Source: Tanypteryx hageni (lineage: Eukaryota > Arthropoda > Insecta > Odonata > Petaluridae). From it: DNA of 64,000 nucleotides. Under the pieces are notes generated by a model, which was not told the origin of the DNA, did not search any database, and saw only the letters and a program-made list of their open reading frames with translations. Shown here in pieces: positions 1-14,400 of the stretch (position 1 is its first letter; each line of letters starts with the position of its first letter). The position numbers and the translations under genes are program-made. The stretch spans positions 35,406,117 to 35,470,116 of the forward strand of contig CM054113.1 of NCBI GenBank assembly GCA_028673005.1, in the 5' to 3' direction.

Positions 1-89
1 AGAAAGTCGCATTGGTGGCAGTTACGAAAAAAAAGAAACGGCAATCTATACCTTGCCCTAAATAAAGCTTTTTTCTGAGCTGAATGGAA

Positions 90-1150
90 GAGGGATGCAG
101 AGCGAGAGAAGGAGATGTGAGGCTCGTTAAGAGAAGAGTGGAGTACGAGTTGAGGAAATGGAGAGGAGCGTAAGACAGGAAATACGAGAAAGGTTTCGTT
201 TCGTGACAACTCCGACGGTTATTCGTCGAAAGACACGCACGCGTCAGAGACGAAGATGAGAAAACCGAAACATCGTTTTTCCGCGCCAAGAGTGAAAGGA
301 TTTTAACCTCCTTCTTTCTCTAACCTGTCCTCTTTCATCCCATTCAGCCACCCGCCTATAGCACTCTCGATGAGGCTGTATAGAGGAAAAGAGAAGGAAA
401 AAAATTGAAGGTCACGTCCAGGGTGAGAGAATGGGAAGGCTTTAAGTCTTGAAAGCGAGCGAAAGAACACGCATCGACACCACATCAACCTCCTCCTCCT
501 CCTCTCACACAACGCACAAAACAGCACGTGTTGAGGAAAAATTGAACGAAAGGTCGAGTTTGAGAGAGAAAGAGGGAGAAAAGGAGATAGAAACGGGGAG
601 AAGGGGGGAGAATGACGGCGTGAAGGACAGAAAAAGAATACAAAGGAAAGAGATAAATGAAGCGAGAGGGAATAATAGTGTGAAGGATAAAGGAAGGTAG
701 TGGGATAAGAAGAAGAAATTGAGAAAATGAAAGTGAGAGGAAGAAAGAGAAAAGGCAAGAAAGAAAGAGGAAGGAAAATTTAGAGGAAGAGAGAGAAAGA
801 ACGAGAAGAATGAAGCAGTAATGAGAGATAGAAACGTGGATCAAAAGAAAGAAAAATAAAGAAAGGGGCGTAGCATTAAGGACATAACAGAGATAAAAGC
901 AGTCGAGAAACTGCGAGAAATAGGAAAAAAATACGAGAAAGTAAGCGAAAAAGTTTGAGGACGAGAAGGATGATAAGTAAGAATTAAATAGAGAATGAGG
1001 ATCGACGAAGGGATTGTGTATAAAAAGAGAATTGTAAAGGAATGACCCCGGACACATGAGAGAAAAGGAAAGAATTACAGTGGAAGCAGAAGCGAGAAAA
1101 CAGAGGGCGAAGGGTTAATTTGGAGAGAAAATGGAGAAAACGAACAATGT
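90..1150. repeat. Long purine-rich (GA-rich) domain
   Basis: The plus strand is strongly purine-rich over about 1 kb, dominated by irregular GAGA, GAAA and GGAA runs. Several ORFs open on both strands here, but their products are Ser/Phe/Leu-rich or Lys/Glu/Arg-rich, as expected from biased composition, so I do not call them genes. Similar domains occur at 7965-8440, 26890-27540, 40930-41470 (opposite strand) and 61735-62345. No function is visible. Confidence 0.75.
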
Positions 1151-4100
1151 GTTATATTATGCCGACGGGTTGGAAAAAGATGTATTCTAAAAATGAGAAC
1201 AAGTCATGCCGTCTCTCCCAGCGATGAAGTGAATGCTTGGTCACATGCTCACATCCCCAGTAGAATTGACGTGAGGAGAAAAGGAATAAGCAGAGGCGAG
1301 CGTGGATACGAGATAATAAATAAATAAACGGAGGGTAGCTACAGACAAAAACACTTTCTTGGGTGTTTGTCAGATATAAAATCACTTTTGTTTACTTTTA
1401 CGTCATTTTTTTCTCGTTGATTGGATGGTTGCTATTGAATGTCTAACATTTTGCCACGGTATTCAATGGAGGAAGAGAGAGATAGAGAGACAGTCAAACA
1501 GCGATTGCGCACATTCCCGACATTACTGATGAAGTAAAATTACTATATTTGTAAGAAGGAATGTTTTAAAGCATTTAAAAGTTTTTAGAGAGAAGCTGAT
1601 TGTTTGTACCACTGATAATACATATACGTATAATATTAAAACATTTAAAGAAGTGTTTTGTTTAAATTGATTCTGGTATAGCTAGAAAAATTAGCAATTA
1701 ACATAAAAAAGTCATTGAAAGTTTAATGGAAATTTTTGCATCTAAGATAAAGCTAATAAGGGAAACATGTCTTAAGTATTATTTAACTAATATCCAATTT
1801 GATAAATGTACCAGAAATATTCTTCGTTGTTCGACAAAACTAGACACTCCAAAAAACTTGACTGAAAATAAATAAACACTTGTTAAAAATGAATGTTTAG
1901 CGTAAAAGAGTAAAAGCGAGATAAATTTCAGATTATTTTAAAAGGTTCAAGTACTTCCATTGCGGTACGCATGATGGTAGAGCTTAAATTCTTTATTTTA
2001 ATGTAACTAAAAATTAAAAAAACAGCATGGCTGGTGCTCGAAATATAAAATTAAAAGTAGTTTAAATGAAAAAGAACTATAGGGCACGGTGTATATCACT
2101 ATGCTATGCCAAAAAACTACAAAGGAAACTTGAAGTTGAGATCTTCAAGTAATTTTTACACCATCTGTCTTCCGCGATAAACCTGCCTTTGTTCAACGGA
2201 AAGAGGAAACATTTCATTTTTATTTCTATTGTATACGTTTCGCATTGGTTGTGGTACCGCTAATTTTGAAATATTTTTAAGAGAAAAAGCTTCCAAGGGG
2301 TCCAAAAGGACATTTTATCTCAACAGAATGTAAATTTATGGCTATATATTAATAATATTAACTTATCTTTCAAACTGTCTAGACGGTCCATACCAGATAG
2401 GAAGAAATATTTACAAACAAGTTACATTTCTCACTCTCGTACTACTATATTTAGCGAATGTCTGTGGTTTTAGGACTTCTGGATGTATCGGACATGATAT
2501 ATTGTAGCTATTGAAGGATACTGTAGAGTATTGGTTCATCCGCAAACCTTGAGCTTTCAAGAAAACAAGATTTCATTTTATTAGACCAAATTTAATTCAA
2601 TATATGCGTTGCAGGATCTGGTAAATGAAGAAAAATTTAATAAAGTTATTTTAAGGGATTCATTCTATAATACATAAACGGAAATTTTTATCATTCTAAA
2701 ATATTGCAGTCATTTTTTACTTTTACAAATAAACATTCAATTTTCACTAATTGGGATACAAATCAGCTCGCAATATCTAAAATATTACAATGTTCCCTGT
2801 AATAATTCTGACAGAGTGATATAATAAAGTGTACACATTGAAAAATATAAGTATAGTCCTGTGATCGGTGTGAAACATCCCGTTAAACTGAAAGATAGTT
2901 GCTAATACGGATGGTGATATAACATTTGGGAAAGTTAACTCGAAAGCTAAAATTGGTTACAAATTATTACTTCCAATTTTATCCTTTTCCATGAAGCTAT
3001 TGCATCAAGACTTATTAGTGGGTGTTTCCTTTTTCGTTTGACTTTTATCTCATTAAACACGAAAAGTCTTACTGGATGAGGAGAAAAAGAAATTTACTCA
3101 ATTTTGCTATCACGCCAAAAAACTTCATTAATGATAATAAGACGCCCTCTAGGGATTAAAGATTAACGAAGCGGTTCAACGTGCTTTAATTAGTTCATTA
3201 GTCCTCATGAGAATATTTTTGCATGAATTATAGGTAAAACTGAGGTGAAAACTACAAAATACAGTTAAAGAGATGTTGGTCATATATTAGCTTTAAATTC
3301 TAAATATGGTAGCAATAATGGACAAAAATGCAATTAATCAATTTGCGCAAGAAAATAAATATCATTAATTATCAGTGTTCATGCATAAATTTAATCCTAC
3401 TTAAAAACTAATTCCAACTAGTAAAAAAATGTTAATATGCACTGTCTGTTTGCTTAGAAACCATCAGAAATCAGTAATATCTGAGCGTTACGGTTGGGAA
3501 GTTATAAATTAACTAATTCTAAATCAGAGCAACATTTTTGTTTCATGTTTATTCATCCAAACCAAGTAACTTCATTAAAGCGTATTGCTGTTGTTGCATT
3601 TCCATTTATATGGAAATAACTTTTTACGAATATGAATTGTTCATTAGATCGCAGAGCTAAAGTTGTTTCCCTTTCCGGACTAGTTAATATCTATGTTCGT
3701 AGTCTTCTGATTTTTTCTTTCAATTAGAGGAATAAATAACAAAAGAATCGATGTTTACATTCACAGGTTCTTAATGTTATTGATATCCAACCGGACGACG
3801 ATACAACACCGGTTTTCCTCATTGTGAGGATAAATTTCAATAAAGAGTCTCGCGTGTTCATTTAAAGCGCCGATTTCTTTCTTGTTTTTTTTTGGAGGGG
3901 ATGGAAATGCAATTAAAATCCTTCCTAACCAAATGGGTGAGATTGCTTTACTAAAATATCGTCTGGTGTGGAGTGTGAGATGCGATAGTTTAGGATTAGC
4001 GGGGAGGTTGGCATTTTGTTTGAAGTCCCCCACCTTTTGAGATTAGGAAGAGAATGGATCGGTAATGGGATGGAGATAAGACGTGGAGAATTAAGATTGG

Positions 4101-7100
4101 GAAAGAGAGAGAGAGAGAGAGAAAGAGACCGATGGAAAAAAAGAATCTGAGGCCTATGGCGAATAAAAATCACGGAGAAAAAGGTCGGAAAAAATGTTTC
4201 GTTGTGATTTCGTCTCTTTTTTTATTTTGTAAATGGGTTTCTTTGCGAGTAATTCCCTCTTATCCTGCTTCTACAGCTCCCTCTCTAAATTTTGGGAAAA
4301 TAAATCTCCAAAATTTCTCGCGGGCTCTCTTTTAATTGATTTAGTTCATCCCGTAAAGCATTCCAGTAGATTAGTTGTGATCTCTTTTTTGTTTTTCTTT
4401 TTAAAGTTCGAAAAGGGAAGACGGAAAGAGTATTTCTTCTTTGATAAAAATAAGAGTATTTTTCTTAACGCTATCTCAGTCTTCTTTTCAAAAGAAGCAG
4501 TTTATTATAACTTAAATTTTCACTAAACTTTATGGAATTAGCTCTTTATCATCCCAATATGAAGAAAACCCAAAAGCACTTCCAAAGTACACTTTTTATT
4601 TAAAGAGCTTGCGAAATTACTCTGCTCTCCTAAAGAAGCAAACGTTACCGTGTAAAATAAATTTGTGTATGTAGAGTTTTTCTCCCTTCTGTGGTTGTAT
4701 ATAACTGGAAGCCCTTTTCATCCGAGTTTTATTGAACCAATAAATGAGCACGAATAAAATTTCCCTCGACTAGTGATACATCAGGGTTGATTTTAACAGG
4801 AAAATGGAAACAGTGTATTGCAATAAAAGAAAAAATACACTGCTGGTTAAATTCTCGCCGACAACGAGTTTTTTCTTTTTCCCTTTTATAATTAATAAAA
4901 CCAAGAGAAAATTATTTGGCTCGAATAAATTAGATTGCTACGTCGACCGTCTTGCTCACATACACTTGCGCTACTTTTACTTCGGAGCGCAAAAGTGTTG
5001 AAATTCTCGAAGCAGGCTTTGTTAATTAAAACCTAGCATTCAAAAAAATAAATTCCGCATCTCTCTATATTAAAGAACCAATATAAGTTGATCGTTAATT
5101 ATAACTCGATTTAATATACTCCTTATTTAATTATATTTTTGTCAAAATTCCCCGCCTCGGTAATTCCTTTGGTAGTCACATTTTGCAAAAATTTATTCTT
5201 ACACCTGAATTCTGAAGGAAACATAAAACTGTCACTTTTACCATATTGTTTCTGTAATTAGACTAGAAGATGTAATAATTAATCTACCTAAAGTAACGTC
5301 TTTGTTCGATGGAAAAAATTATAGATGATTGCGGAATGTCTTCTATTGAGGGCTTAATTTATCATCTGCCGTTTAATTAAACGTAGATATTTCTAGAAAA
5401 TACTCATTTAAGCCATACTTCAAATAATGAAGGTGACGATAATGCTAAGTTTCCAGGAAAATCTCACACCGTGTAAACATATCCGAGCATTCTTCTCTTC
5501 CGTTTAAAAAAAACACTATCTTCTTCACGCATAAATAGGTCCGGGAGTTCTGTCCATGGACCGTGGTTGGTCAAATGTCCATCCATACTATGCGCGCCAA
5601 GAGGTGGAGGAGACGAGACGGATAAAAATAAGAAAGCTCGTAAATCCTTATGGTCCCCTCTCCTCATAAAGACGCCGTAAGAATTTAATAGTAGTGGCCG
5701 AAATGGCACCGGTCTCCCTAAAAATGAAATAAGAAGAGACTGAAAAGGGGGTTGAGTCGAGCGGTCGAAGGCAGAGGATAGATAGATAATCGTCTTTATT
5801 CGTATGTGTAGAGCAAAAGGAAGGAGGAAAAATATGCGAAATTTTCCGTCGGTGACTTTTATTATTTGCATCTCCTCTTTGAATTACTAAATTGTCGGGG
5901 ATATGCAGGAGAGAGGTGTTAAAGGCCACAATTGGTGCAACATTAAAGAAAGCATTCGAAAGGACAGATACTTAGGTAAAGTGAAAAGGCACGTCACGGG
6001 GATGGATAATCGAGTCCACTTGATATAAGCGGGAAATCGTGTTGGTTTTACGCATTTTTACCATTCATATTGAGAGAAGGATGCAAAACGACGACGAAAA
6101 CTAAATCGTGCGTAAGAATATTAAAACCCTTGAAATTATTAATAATAGACGGCAGGGACTCTGGGCTGTAAAACCAAAATGAAGTGAGAAAATTGAAATA
6201 AAAACGAAATAGTCGGACATATTCGGGCATATTTCCATTTTATTTCAGTTCAACTTTTGAAGTGTTCTCGCTTAAAAGTCCTTTGCAGAAAAATGTAAAA
6301 CAAATGACCTACTTATTATGATCTAATTTACGAACACGCATCTTTGAATTTAGCCTTTATTTTTTAAAGAAGCATTTACTTCACAGAAAGGACATCATCG
6401 CGAAATCAGATGCCATGGGATGAAAAGCAGGTATAAAATACAAAAACTTCAGTATAGATTTACGTTAAGAGAGAAGGTGTAGAAATAACATAAGTACATA
6501 TTTAATATAATTTATCAATGAAAAGGTAGAAGACTATTTCGAAAAAAACGGACAAAATACTTCCAATCACATATAAATAAAATCCATGACGTACGTCATT
6601 GAAAAGCAATAATTAAATTGCAAATATTTAAACGAAAAAGTCAGAAATGATTGATTGAAATTGAAAATAATGTTAAAAACATGTTACGATAGAAATTAAC
6701 GGTTATGTTAAGCGTTATACGATTGGTAAATGTCCCAAACTTCAATTGTACTCTGAGCAAGAAAATATTGATTTACATTAAATGAAAGACAGAAAAGTTA
6801 TAGTACACAGCGGATCGTAAAAGAACAATTTGAGCCACGATTCAGAGCTGGCCCAAGGCTTGTCGAAATATTTTCAAAAGTAAAACATTAGATGTTGTAG
6901 TTATAATTTTTTCTTTGCAAAATCAAATTAAATTAACAATCCAAAATTTCGTGACATTTTGTAAAGATCTTCATAAAATATTTTCTTCCATTGACGAATC
7001 ACACAAAAATTCATATAATTTAAGATTATTATGAGAATTGAGCTAACAGTAAATATTTATCTTATATAATAAGGAAGATAATAGGAAAATGTTTCTGGTA

Positions 7101-7964
7101 TTTGCTGTATTTATTACACAAGAAAATGTATAACGCCAATTGTGGTAGGTGTAGGAATTAAACAAATATTAAAAACTCTCAGAAGTACTTTAAATTGGAC
7201 ATTTTTAGCGGGGAGTTATTTTATTATAGGGAAATCAAATTTATCAAAAAACTGTAAATCCTTATATGAAACCAAAGAATAAAGTATTATTCTGAGGTTT
7301 CATGCAAGAATAGCGCCCGTATACACGGGTCGCATAAAATTAGTAGTTTTGCAAAATAATCAATAGAGAACATGCTATACTCAATATTTCTTTTAGTGCA
7401 AGAAACGTAAATGTAACAGGTGACATTTTCGCATCAGTAATCCGCAAATACACTCATTGTCATTTCCTGCGACGTCGTTCTTGAGCAACATTACCAACTT
7501 GTATTACCTATTCATTTTTTATCAAGAGAGGCAATGATAAATACCGATTATGTATAGTGCGAACCTGTCCGGATCGAAAATAAAAATATACAACAAAAAT
7601 ATGTTCGAGCGATGCGGACTCGAAAAAAAACCTCCCAATCCCCATAAAATGCCCCAAGCGTTAACGGTATCTGCTAATATTTGTCCAGTTTCGCGTTATT
7701 TGTATTAAAAAGGAGAATCCCTCTTTTTTGTCATTGGCAGCATGGTGGCGGAAAGGAGTAACAGCATGAGATACACCGAATCCATAGAAACGACACATTC
7801 ATGAACCCTCGCTTGATGGGTTGATTTATTTCTCTCGGACGCAATAAATGTATCGCCACGCTTTCGGATTCCTCCATCGTCGGGGAAAAAGGATTTAATA
7901 AATCTTACTTCTTTCCCTCTTTGGGCGAGAAATCCATTCATTACCAGCCTCCTCATCTTGAGAG
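1151..7964. other. AT-rich noncoding stretch, no gene recognised
   Basis: I see no conserved coding region, RNA gene or complete transposon. ORFs are short (under 140 codons) and look like chance frames. The only simple repeat worth noting is a GA run at 4104-4122. The stretch is compatible with intron or intergenic DNA. Confidence 0.5.
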
Positions 7965-8440
7965 AGGAGGGGAAGCTTGGGACGACAAATGCTGAATGTG
8001 GTGGGAGGGAGAAGTAGAAATAAATGGAAGAGAGGTTGTGGAGATAGAGGAGCGGGCTTGAATGTGAACCGAGAAGGGTGAGACCGAAAGGAAAAGAAGG
8101 GGAAGTTGGTAAAGGGAAGCGTTCGCAAGACGACGGAGATAGGAAGAGGGAAAAGAGAAAGAGGGATGAAGATCAAACAAGGGAAGGGTGGGATTCGGCG
8201 GGGATGATGGAAGAGGGATGATATAAGGGAAAGAGAGATATACGGAAATTGAGAGAGAGACGAATAAGGGAGAAAGAAGAACACGCAGACAGAGGGTGGA
8301 AGACAAACGAGAGGAAGTTGAGAAGAGAGAAAGAGATAAAAAAGAGCAATAGAAAGGAAGATAAGGAGGACGTGATATTTCTGAGGGTAATAAGAGAATA
8401 CGCATGTAATGGGAATGATACGTGATAAAACTCAAAGGAA
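7965..8440. repeat. Purine-rich (GA-rich) domain
   Basis: About 475 bp of irregular GA/GGA-rich plus strand, similar in character to 90-1150. The two long overlapping minus-strand frames give low-complexity Ser/Pro/Leu/Phe products, which is a composition effect and not evidence of a gene. Confidence 0.7.
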
Positions 8441-11400
8441 AAGTAGTTTTAAATTCAAGAATATGAAATATAAGGTCCGTAAGGGAAATAAAGGAAATGA
8501 GGAATGCTAAAGAAGAACGGGAATTGAAGTGAGATGGGAAGTAATAAGAAAATGAGAAATATAAGTATTAATTTGAAAACTATAATCTCAATAATTAAGC
8601 TGAAAGAGAAAAACCGATTGTTTCTTTTGCGTCAAATAAAAAAATAGACGGTACGCTAGAATTTAGCTAAAAACTGAATAAACCAAAATAAAATTTGCTG
8701 TTCATAATTCTTTCAAATTATGCCTTGGTATGAATTCTAAATCTGTGGAATATGTAAGGACCAACTCCTTATCCAAGATTAAATAAAGCGCTAGTGTACA
8801 GTGATGCCCAATTCAAAACTTAGCTGTTGTGATCAAGTTACAAAACTTAAAACAACATTTCAGGGGAAAACGTACATTATACCCATCAATTCAGTAAATC
8901 GTCCATCAGCAAAACCTACGAAGAGCAATGGAATGTAAACTTCCTAAATAATGTCATGAAACAAGTTGTTTACCAGTGGGAAATATGAGAGAATAATAGT
9001 AACCTTCAACCATAGGCATGCATATGCATGCGTTGTAAATAAGTGAAAATACGCACATCATTAGGGACAAGACTTACTAATAGAGCATAACAGAAGGAAG
9101 CGTAAATATAGCACGAAAGTTATGAAAGTAGTTTTTTGCAATGCAAAAATGTAATAAATATAGAGTAATTAGATTTCGGAAAAAGAGAACGACGATAAAG
9201 GAAGAAATCTGTAGGATAGCGTAGTATAAGGGTTGAGAAAACAGAAAGAACGAAGATGAAAATGAAACGCTCAAATAGAGATGCGACTGGAGAAACTGTG
9301 ATTTTTCAAGGACGGCAGGGGAATGGTTTAGAATCGAGAGATGGCCTTAGGAGGTTACGTTAAGGCCTAGCGACAGAAGTGATGCGAGGGTTTTCCTTTA
9401 GGATAGAGCCGATTTGGATTCCGGCCAGGGGCAGCGCATGCGGCTGAAAAGGCAAACGCGCCGTGCTCGGGAAAAAAAAGAGATAAAGGGAAGAGCAAAC
9501 CCTATTTCTCCATTCTCTCGTTTTTCCCAAATCCTTTGTTTCTCTCAAACCGCAGCATGATGCAACAATGCCGAAACCTCAGGCTAAAGACGGAGACGGG
9601 AAAAACAATATGCGGATTTCAATACTTATCTATGTTTGAAATATTCCTATGTTTTTTCACACAAGTGAGGGGCATAAGTAATCCAAATTCCAGACGATCC
9701 GAATAGATTTAAAAAAAACTCCGAAAAAAAACTGGCTATAAATTCGATGGTACATGGAACGAATCCCACGCGTTAATCTAAACGTATACCTCTTCGTGTT
9801 GCTGTAAAGAAAGCTGGGTATCTCGAGAATTACCATTACCCATGTGCAAAGGTGTGGGCGGAAGCGTGTTTACTGCAACCGTACTATTTTGTGGTATTTA
9901 TGCACGTTGTTTATTCACGAAGGCTACATCTATTGCGTGAGGCCGAATGAATGCCCATGTGTGGGAGCGACGCGTAACAGAATTCTACGGAAATATATAT
10001 GTATCGTATTCATATTAAAAATAAAGAAGAAACTTCCAAAAGAAATTTCATTCGGTCATTCCCTCCCCGACCTGTACTAACACACACCTTCTCTATTTCA
10101 CGTCCCCCAACTTGATCATTCTTATTTAATTTTTTTCACCTGAAGAAGCTAGTGCAGTAAAACCGGATGTGCAGTTAATTTTTGGAGAGTACTAATTTCA
10201 TTCCATCTTTTTCCCATGAATATTAGCAAAATCCATAAAGTGAATCTCGTAACATATAAAAAACCAAAAATATATTCTAAAAGAATCTATTTATTTAATT
10301 AACACTGAAGACGGCTGCTTTGTAGACGCAATGCGCATGTGGTTTTATAACCTTGTTGTGGCTATTGGAGATACCTGCACATTTTTTACATTGTTCTTGA
10401 AAATTTTCAGCCATGAGACGAGATCGATAGTTTCCTGCTGAACTAGAACGAGGAAAATCGCTATGCTATTTCGTCAACTGAGTCGATAACTGCATTTCTT
10501 TTGATATAAGTACTTATGCATAAAGAATATTTTTAATGCAAAAGTATTTTTAAATTAGATACAAATTTGTAAAATACACAATGAGACAGTTACCATTTAA
10601 ATGTATATCTTTCGAGTATTCCTTTGCCAAGCAAAAAAAGTTAATTGCATTAACATCTTCCGATTTTCCATCCCATTTGGATCTGTATTAACAATTCAAA
10701 AATTCCTTATCTTTTATAATTATGTTTTGCATTAAAAAATTAAAACAATTTTTTATATTAATGCGGTATTCATTTAATAAATAATTACTGTTTGAAAACT
10801 ATATAAATTTCAGTTATGTAAATTTCATTGTATTAAATTTATAATTATGTCATGAAAAATAAAGAGATTTTTCTGTTAATATTTATCTTATCAACGGATA
10901 TTACTGTTTTAGAAAACTAGTCAATTATAAATACATTATAACGCCCAAAATACCTCATACTGTTTTAGAACATTAGCAGAACCGAATCTTTCCAACACTT
11001 AGAATTGAGGCAATGGCAGCGAGTATTTTTTTATACACACAAGGTTTCTTGTTACTCTCAAGTTTTCCGATAATATCCAACTTCTTGCACACCAATAGAA
11101 TCTTTTATTCCTATATAAGAAATCATACAAACGTACAATAAGAAACGCATACAGCGAAGGTTGAACTGTTGAAAGGGATTACAGAGGAAGTAAAAATAGA
11201 GAATAAACTGTGGAATGAATTTTACGGCTTCGTTTGAAGCGACTGAGGTTAATAGGTACAAAAACGAAAGGAAGCAGCGTGAAGTAGGCAAGGAAAACAT
11301 TTTCATTTAAAGGAGGATATTTATTTCAAGGAACAAAAACGATAATCTTTAAATGCTGTTCAGAGTTCATTTAATTTCTTAATATAGAACTTCAGAAAAA

Positions 11401-14400
11401 AGGATGATTCAATGCTATAATTTCCTCAAAATATTGAAACGGGAATTAAAATAATTTTACAATTATAGCCGAGAGAAAGGACGTATACCCAAAAACTGTC
11501 CCTGCTCGAAACCGTCTATTTAAAAATGTTCATTTACCTGTCACCTTATTATAAGCATGCTCGCTCTAAATTATAAACTAACAGTAAGGATTTTAAACTA
11601 AAGATTTGGTTTCTGCAATCATTAATACGATCTTTGATTTCTGAAATAAAGGATAAGAACTAATTGGCGTTTAAGTTTGGCTACCTTCATTTACGGTGCA
11701 CTACATCGAATTTATCGCAGTTTACTAAATAAAATATTGCAGGGAATAAGTCTCATTCATTTTACAAATCCGTAAGTTCCAATTACTTATAATAGTTTCA
11801 ACATTACATGATCAACGCACAGGCAAACAAATTCCCACATTATCATGCTTTGGGCTTTAAATATTCCAACCAATAAAAGCAGTTGCGACGTTTCCCTAGA
11901 ATATCAGACGCACTTGAGACGTAAAAATCAAATAATTATAATTAGCTTCCGCCGATTAGACAGGGACTTTGAGCATTCTATCTAGATCTCAAAGGAGATT
12001 GAAAAATATCGAAAGTAGCACCACAACCTCTTCATATATCAAAGCAGAATGGATTTGTTGTTTATTTGGAGCATCTTTTGGTAACAAACGCACACCTTAT
12101 CTTCCAAACAGCTCGAAATCATAAAAGATTTCTTTAGTTCTCACTTTATCTCTCCATATATCCCTTTCCACCTTGAATAACATTGGCGAAATTTTTAGTT
12201 TTTAAGAAAGAGAACCCTATAGTATGAAAGAATTTCACTAAGAAATATATAAAGCAGTATAGTCGTCATCAGACGACTTTCTATAAACCAAAGGGTCAAA
12301 TATAGTGTTTTATCTTAAGCCCGAATAATTTTCAGTGAATGGTAATAAAATGCATTTAAACACTTTTTCGAAAACAATACAATCTATTATTTTTTGTATT
12401 AAATCGCCGGTTTCTAATGGGTTTTGTGCAATCCTATCTAACTAAACAAATCAAAATAAGGCAGTATTTCGACACGATTTTCATTTGCGTATCAACAAGT
12501 TATTCGAGGGCATATCCCATCGAATCGTCTGCAACGATTGAAATTCCCGTGATATTTACTCCTCCGAAATGAATGTCAAGTTTGGAGCCTACGCGAAGCA
12601 GACTGGTCCCAGACCTAATATGAGAACACGGAGAAGGAGAAGTATGATCGGGTAGTGTTGCAATCTCTCCTTCGGCGCGAAGGAGTTCCACTGCAGAGGC
12701 GCGAACGCTGGAAATTTTATTTCCTGTTTATGTACATCTATTTTCCGAGGTCTGTTTCTCTTCCGCCGCGCCCTCCATCTCGGAGAGGTCGTTTCTTTTC
12801 CGGAGTTGCATCTCTTATCTCCGTCAAGAGGCGAGAGGAAGGGACGAAAAAAGCAGTCCGATTGCCATCTACCCCTAGATTATTCTTCATCTACCTCAAT
12901 TGTGCGTTTCGCCGCCTCAACCTCTCTCCCGAAATCATCTCTCATTCTTGAAGCATTGTGTACAAGCGGCGACTTCAACACACATAGGACGGAACGTATA
13001 TTTTCCACCGACTGCGAAGATAAATATAACGGAGAAATTCGTTTGGTTTTTATTTTCTTTGGCATCTCAACCTTAGACATTTATTTGAAAGGGAGGCACC
13101 TCGCAACAGCGGGCGATGCATCTCGGCGCATCGAAAGAGCTGTTCATTTTCAGGGAATTTTTTTCTTCCCCTTCTTCCGTGAAAGTCGGGAGACTGGAGC
13201 AATTCGATTTGTCTGTTTGGAAAATATATTCAACGAAACTCCGTTTAAATCTGTTAAACAAGAACCTGGTTTTGTCCCAATAAATTTATCGGAAGAACTT
13301 TGTTTTCCGAAAGGCAGTTTAGCAGTGATTTTTACAAAAATACGAATTCAAGTTCAATACTTCAATACTTAATTCAAGTTCAAATACTTTCTTAATTTAT
13401 TTATTAAAGTGTCCACAATCTTAAGTTTAAAAGGGTTTATTTCGAAATAAAATTATACTATATAAGTGGTATTGCACTTAAAAAAATTACACTCCATCTC
13501 AAACTGTACATCTAACACTATAAGCAAAGTGAAAATTTTAGCAATGTAACTTACATTATTATGCATGACATACTCAAGTATGTGTGTTAATTTAGGTTTT
13601 ATACTCTTGTTACGAGATTACAAACGGACGGGTTCAGTTGAAATGAACATCAGTTCAGTTGCTTTCATAAAATGAAACCCGTTCAGATAAAACAGTAGCG
13701 CGTCATTCAATGAAAATAATTGAACGGGTTCCCCGAGCAGGTCAACGACTATTGAGTGACATAATCGTACCAACCAAGAACGTTGCAAGCCAGAAAAACC
13801 GTTGCTTGAGAACAATGTGGATACGCTAGGTTTAATGAGACGCGTGCGCAGTTATCGGCAGAGGACCCATCGAACATTTGTGGAAACAATTTTGGATAAT
13901 GGTTTTTTTGCCAAAAATTGGTTTGTATACTTCATGAAAAATGCTACATGTACAACTACTCATCTATTTTACAATATATTAGACGATTAATTTTTAACCA
14001 TCTCTGATGTATTGTCATAGAATGAGCACCAATTTGAAAGTTATTACACTCAGAAAAATAAATATTAAATACAAAAGGCAATCGTTGCGCTTTTCTCATA
14101 CAGATATTTAGTAGTCTATAGTGACGTTTGTATTTTAACCAAATAACTCAGGCGCTAATCATTTATATGAAATTTAAAAATAGTTTTAAAAAATCATATT
14201 AATGTACTCGTCTTTAGCAGTTATGCTACAGTGGAAAATAGATTGCTATCTTTTGAGAGATTTTTCGGAATTATTCCCATTCAAATAAATTCCTATGACC
14301 GTTCAGTCGATATTCTGAAGCTATTCAATATCAAATCACAGAGTTAATAACATTCATTTAACTTGCTCTTAAACTTAACTTAAATTGAAACATTTTCTTT

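Noticed and set aside
485..1057. 190-codon minus ORF
   Set aside because: Ser/Leu/Phe-rich product of the purine-rich domain, overlapped by another equally open frame.
10139..10175. CTGAAGA followed by AAAAC, resembling a hammerhead
   Set aside because: No GAAA box and no convincing stem II between the parts.
12806..13372. 188-codon plus-strand ORF in a GC-richer patch
   Set aside because: No domain, signal or motif; overlapping frames on both strands are equally open and composition explains it.
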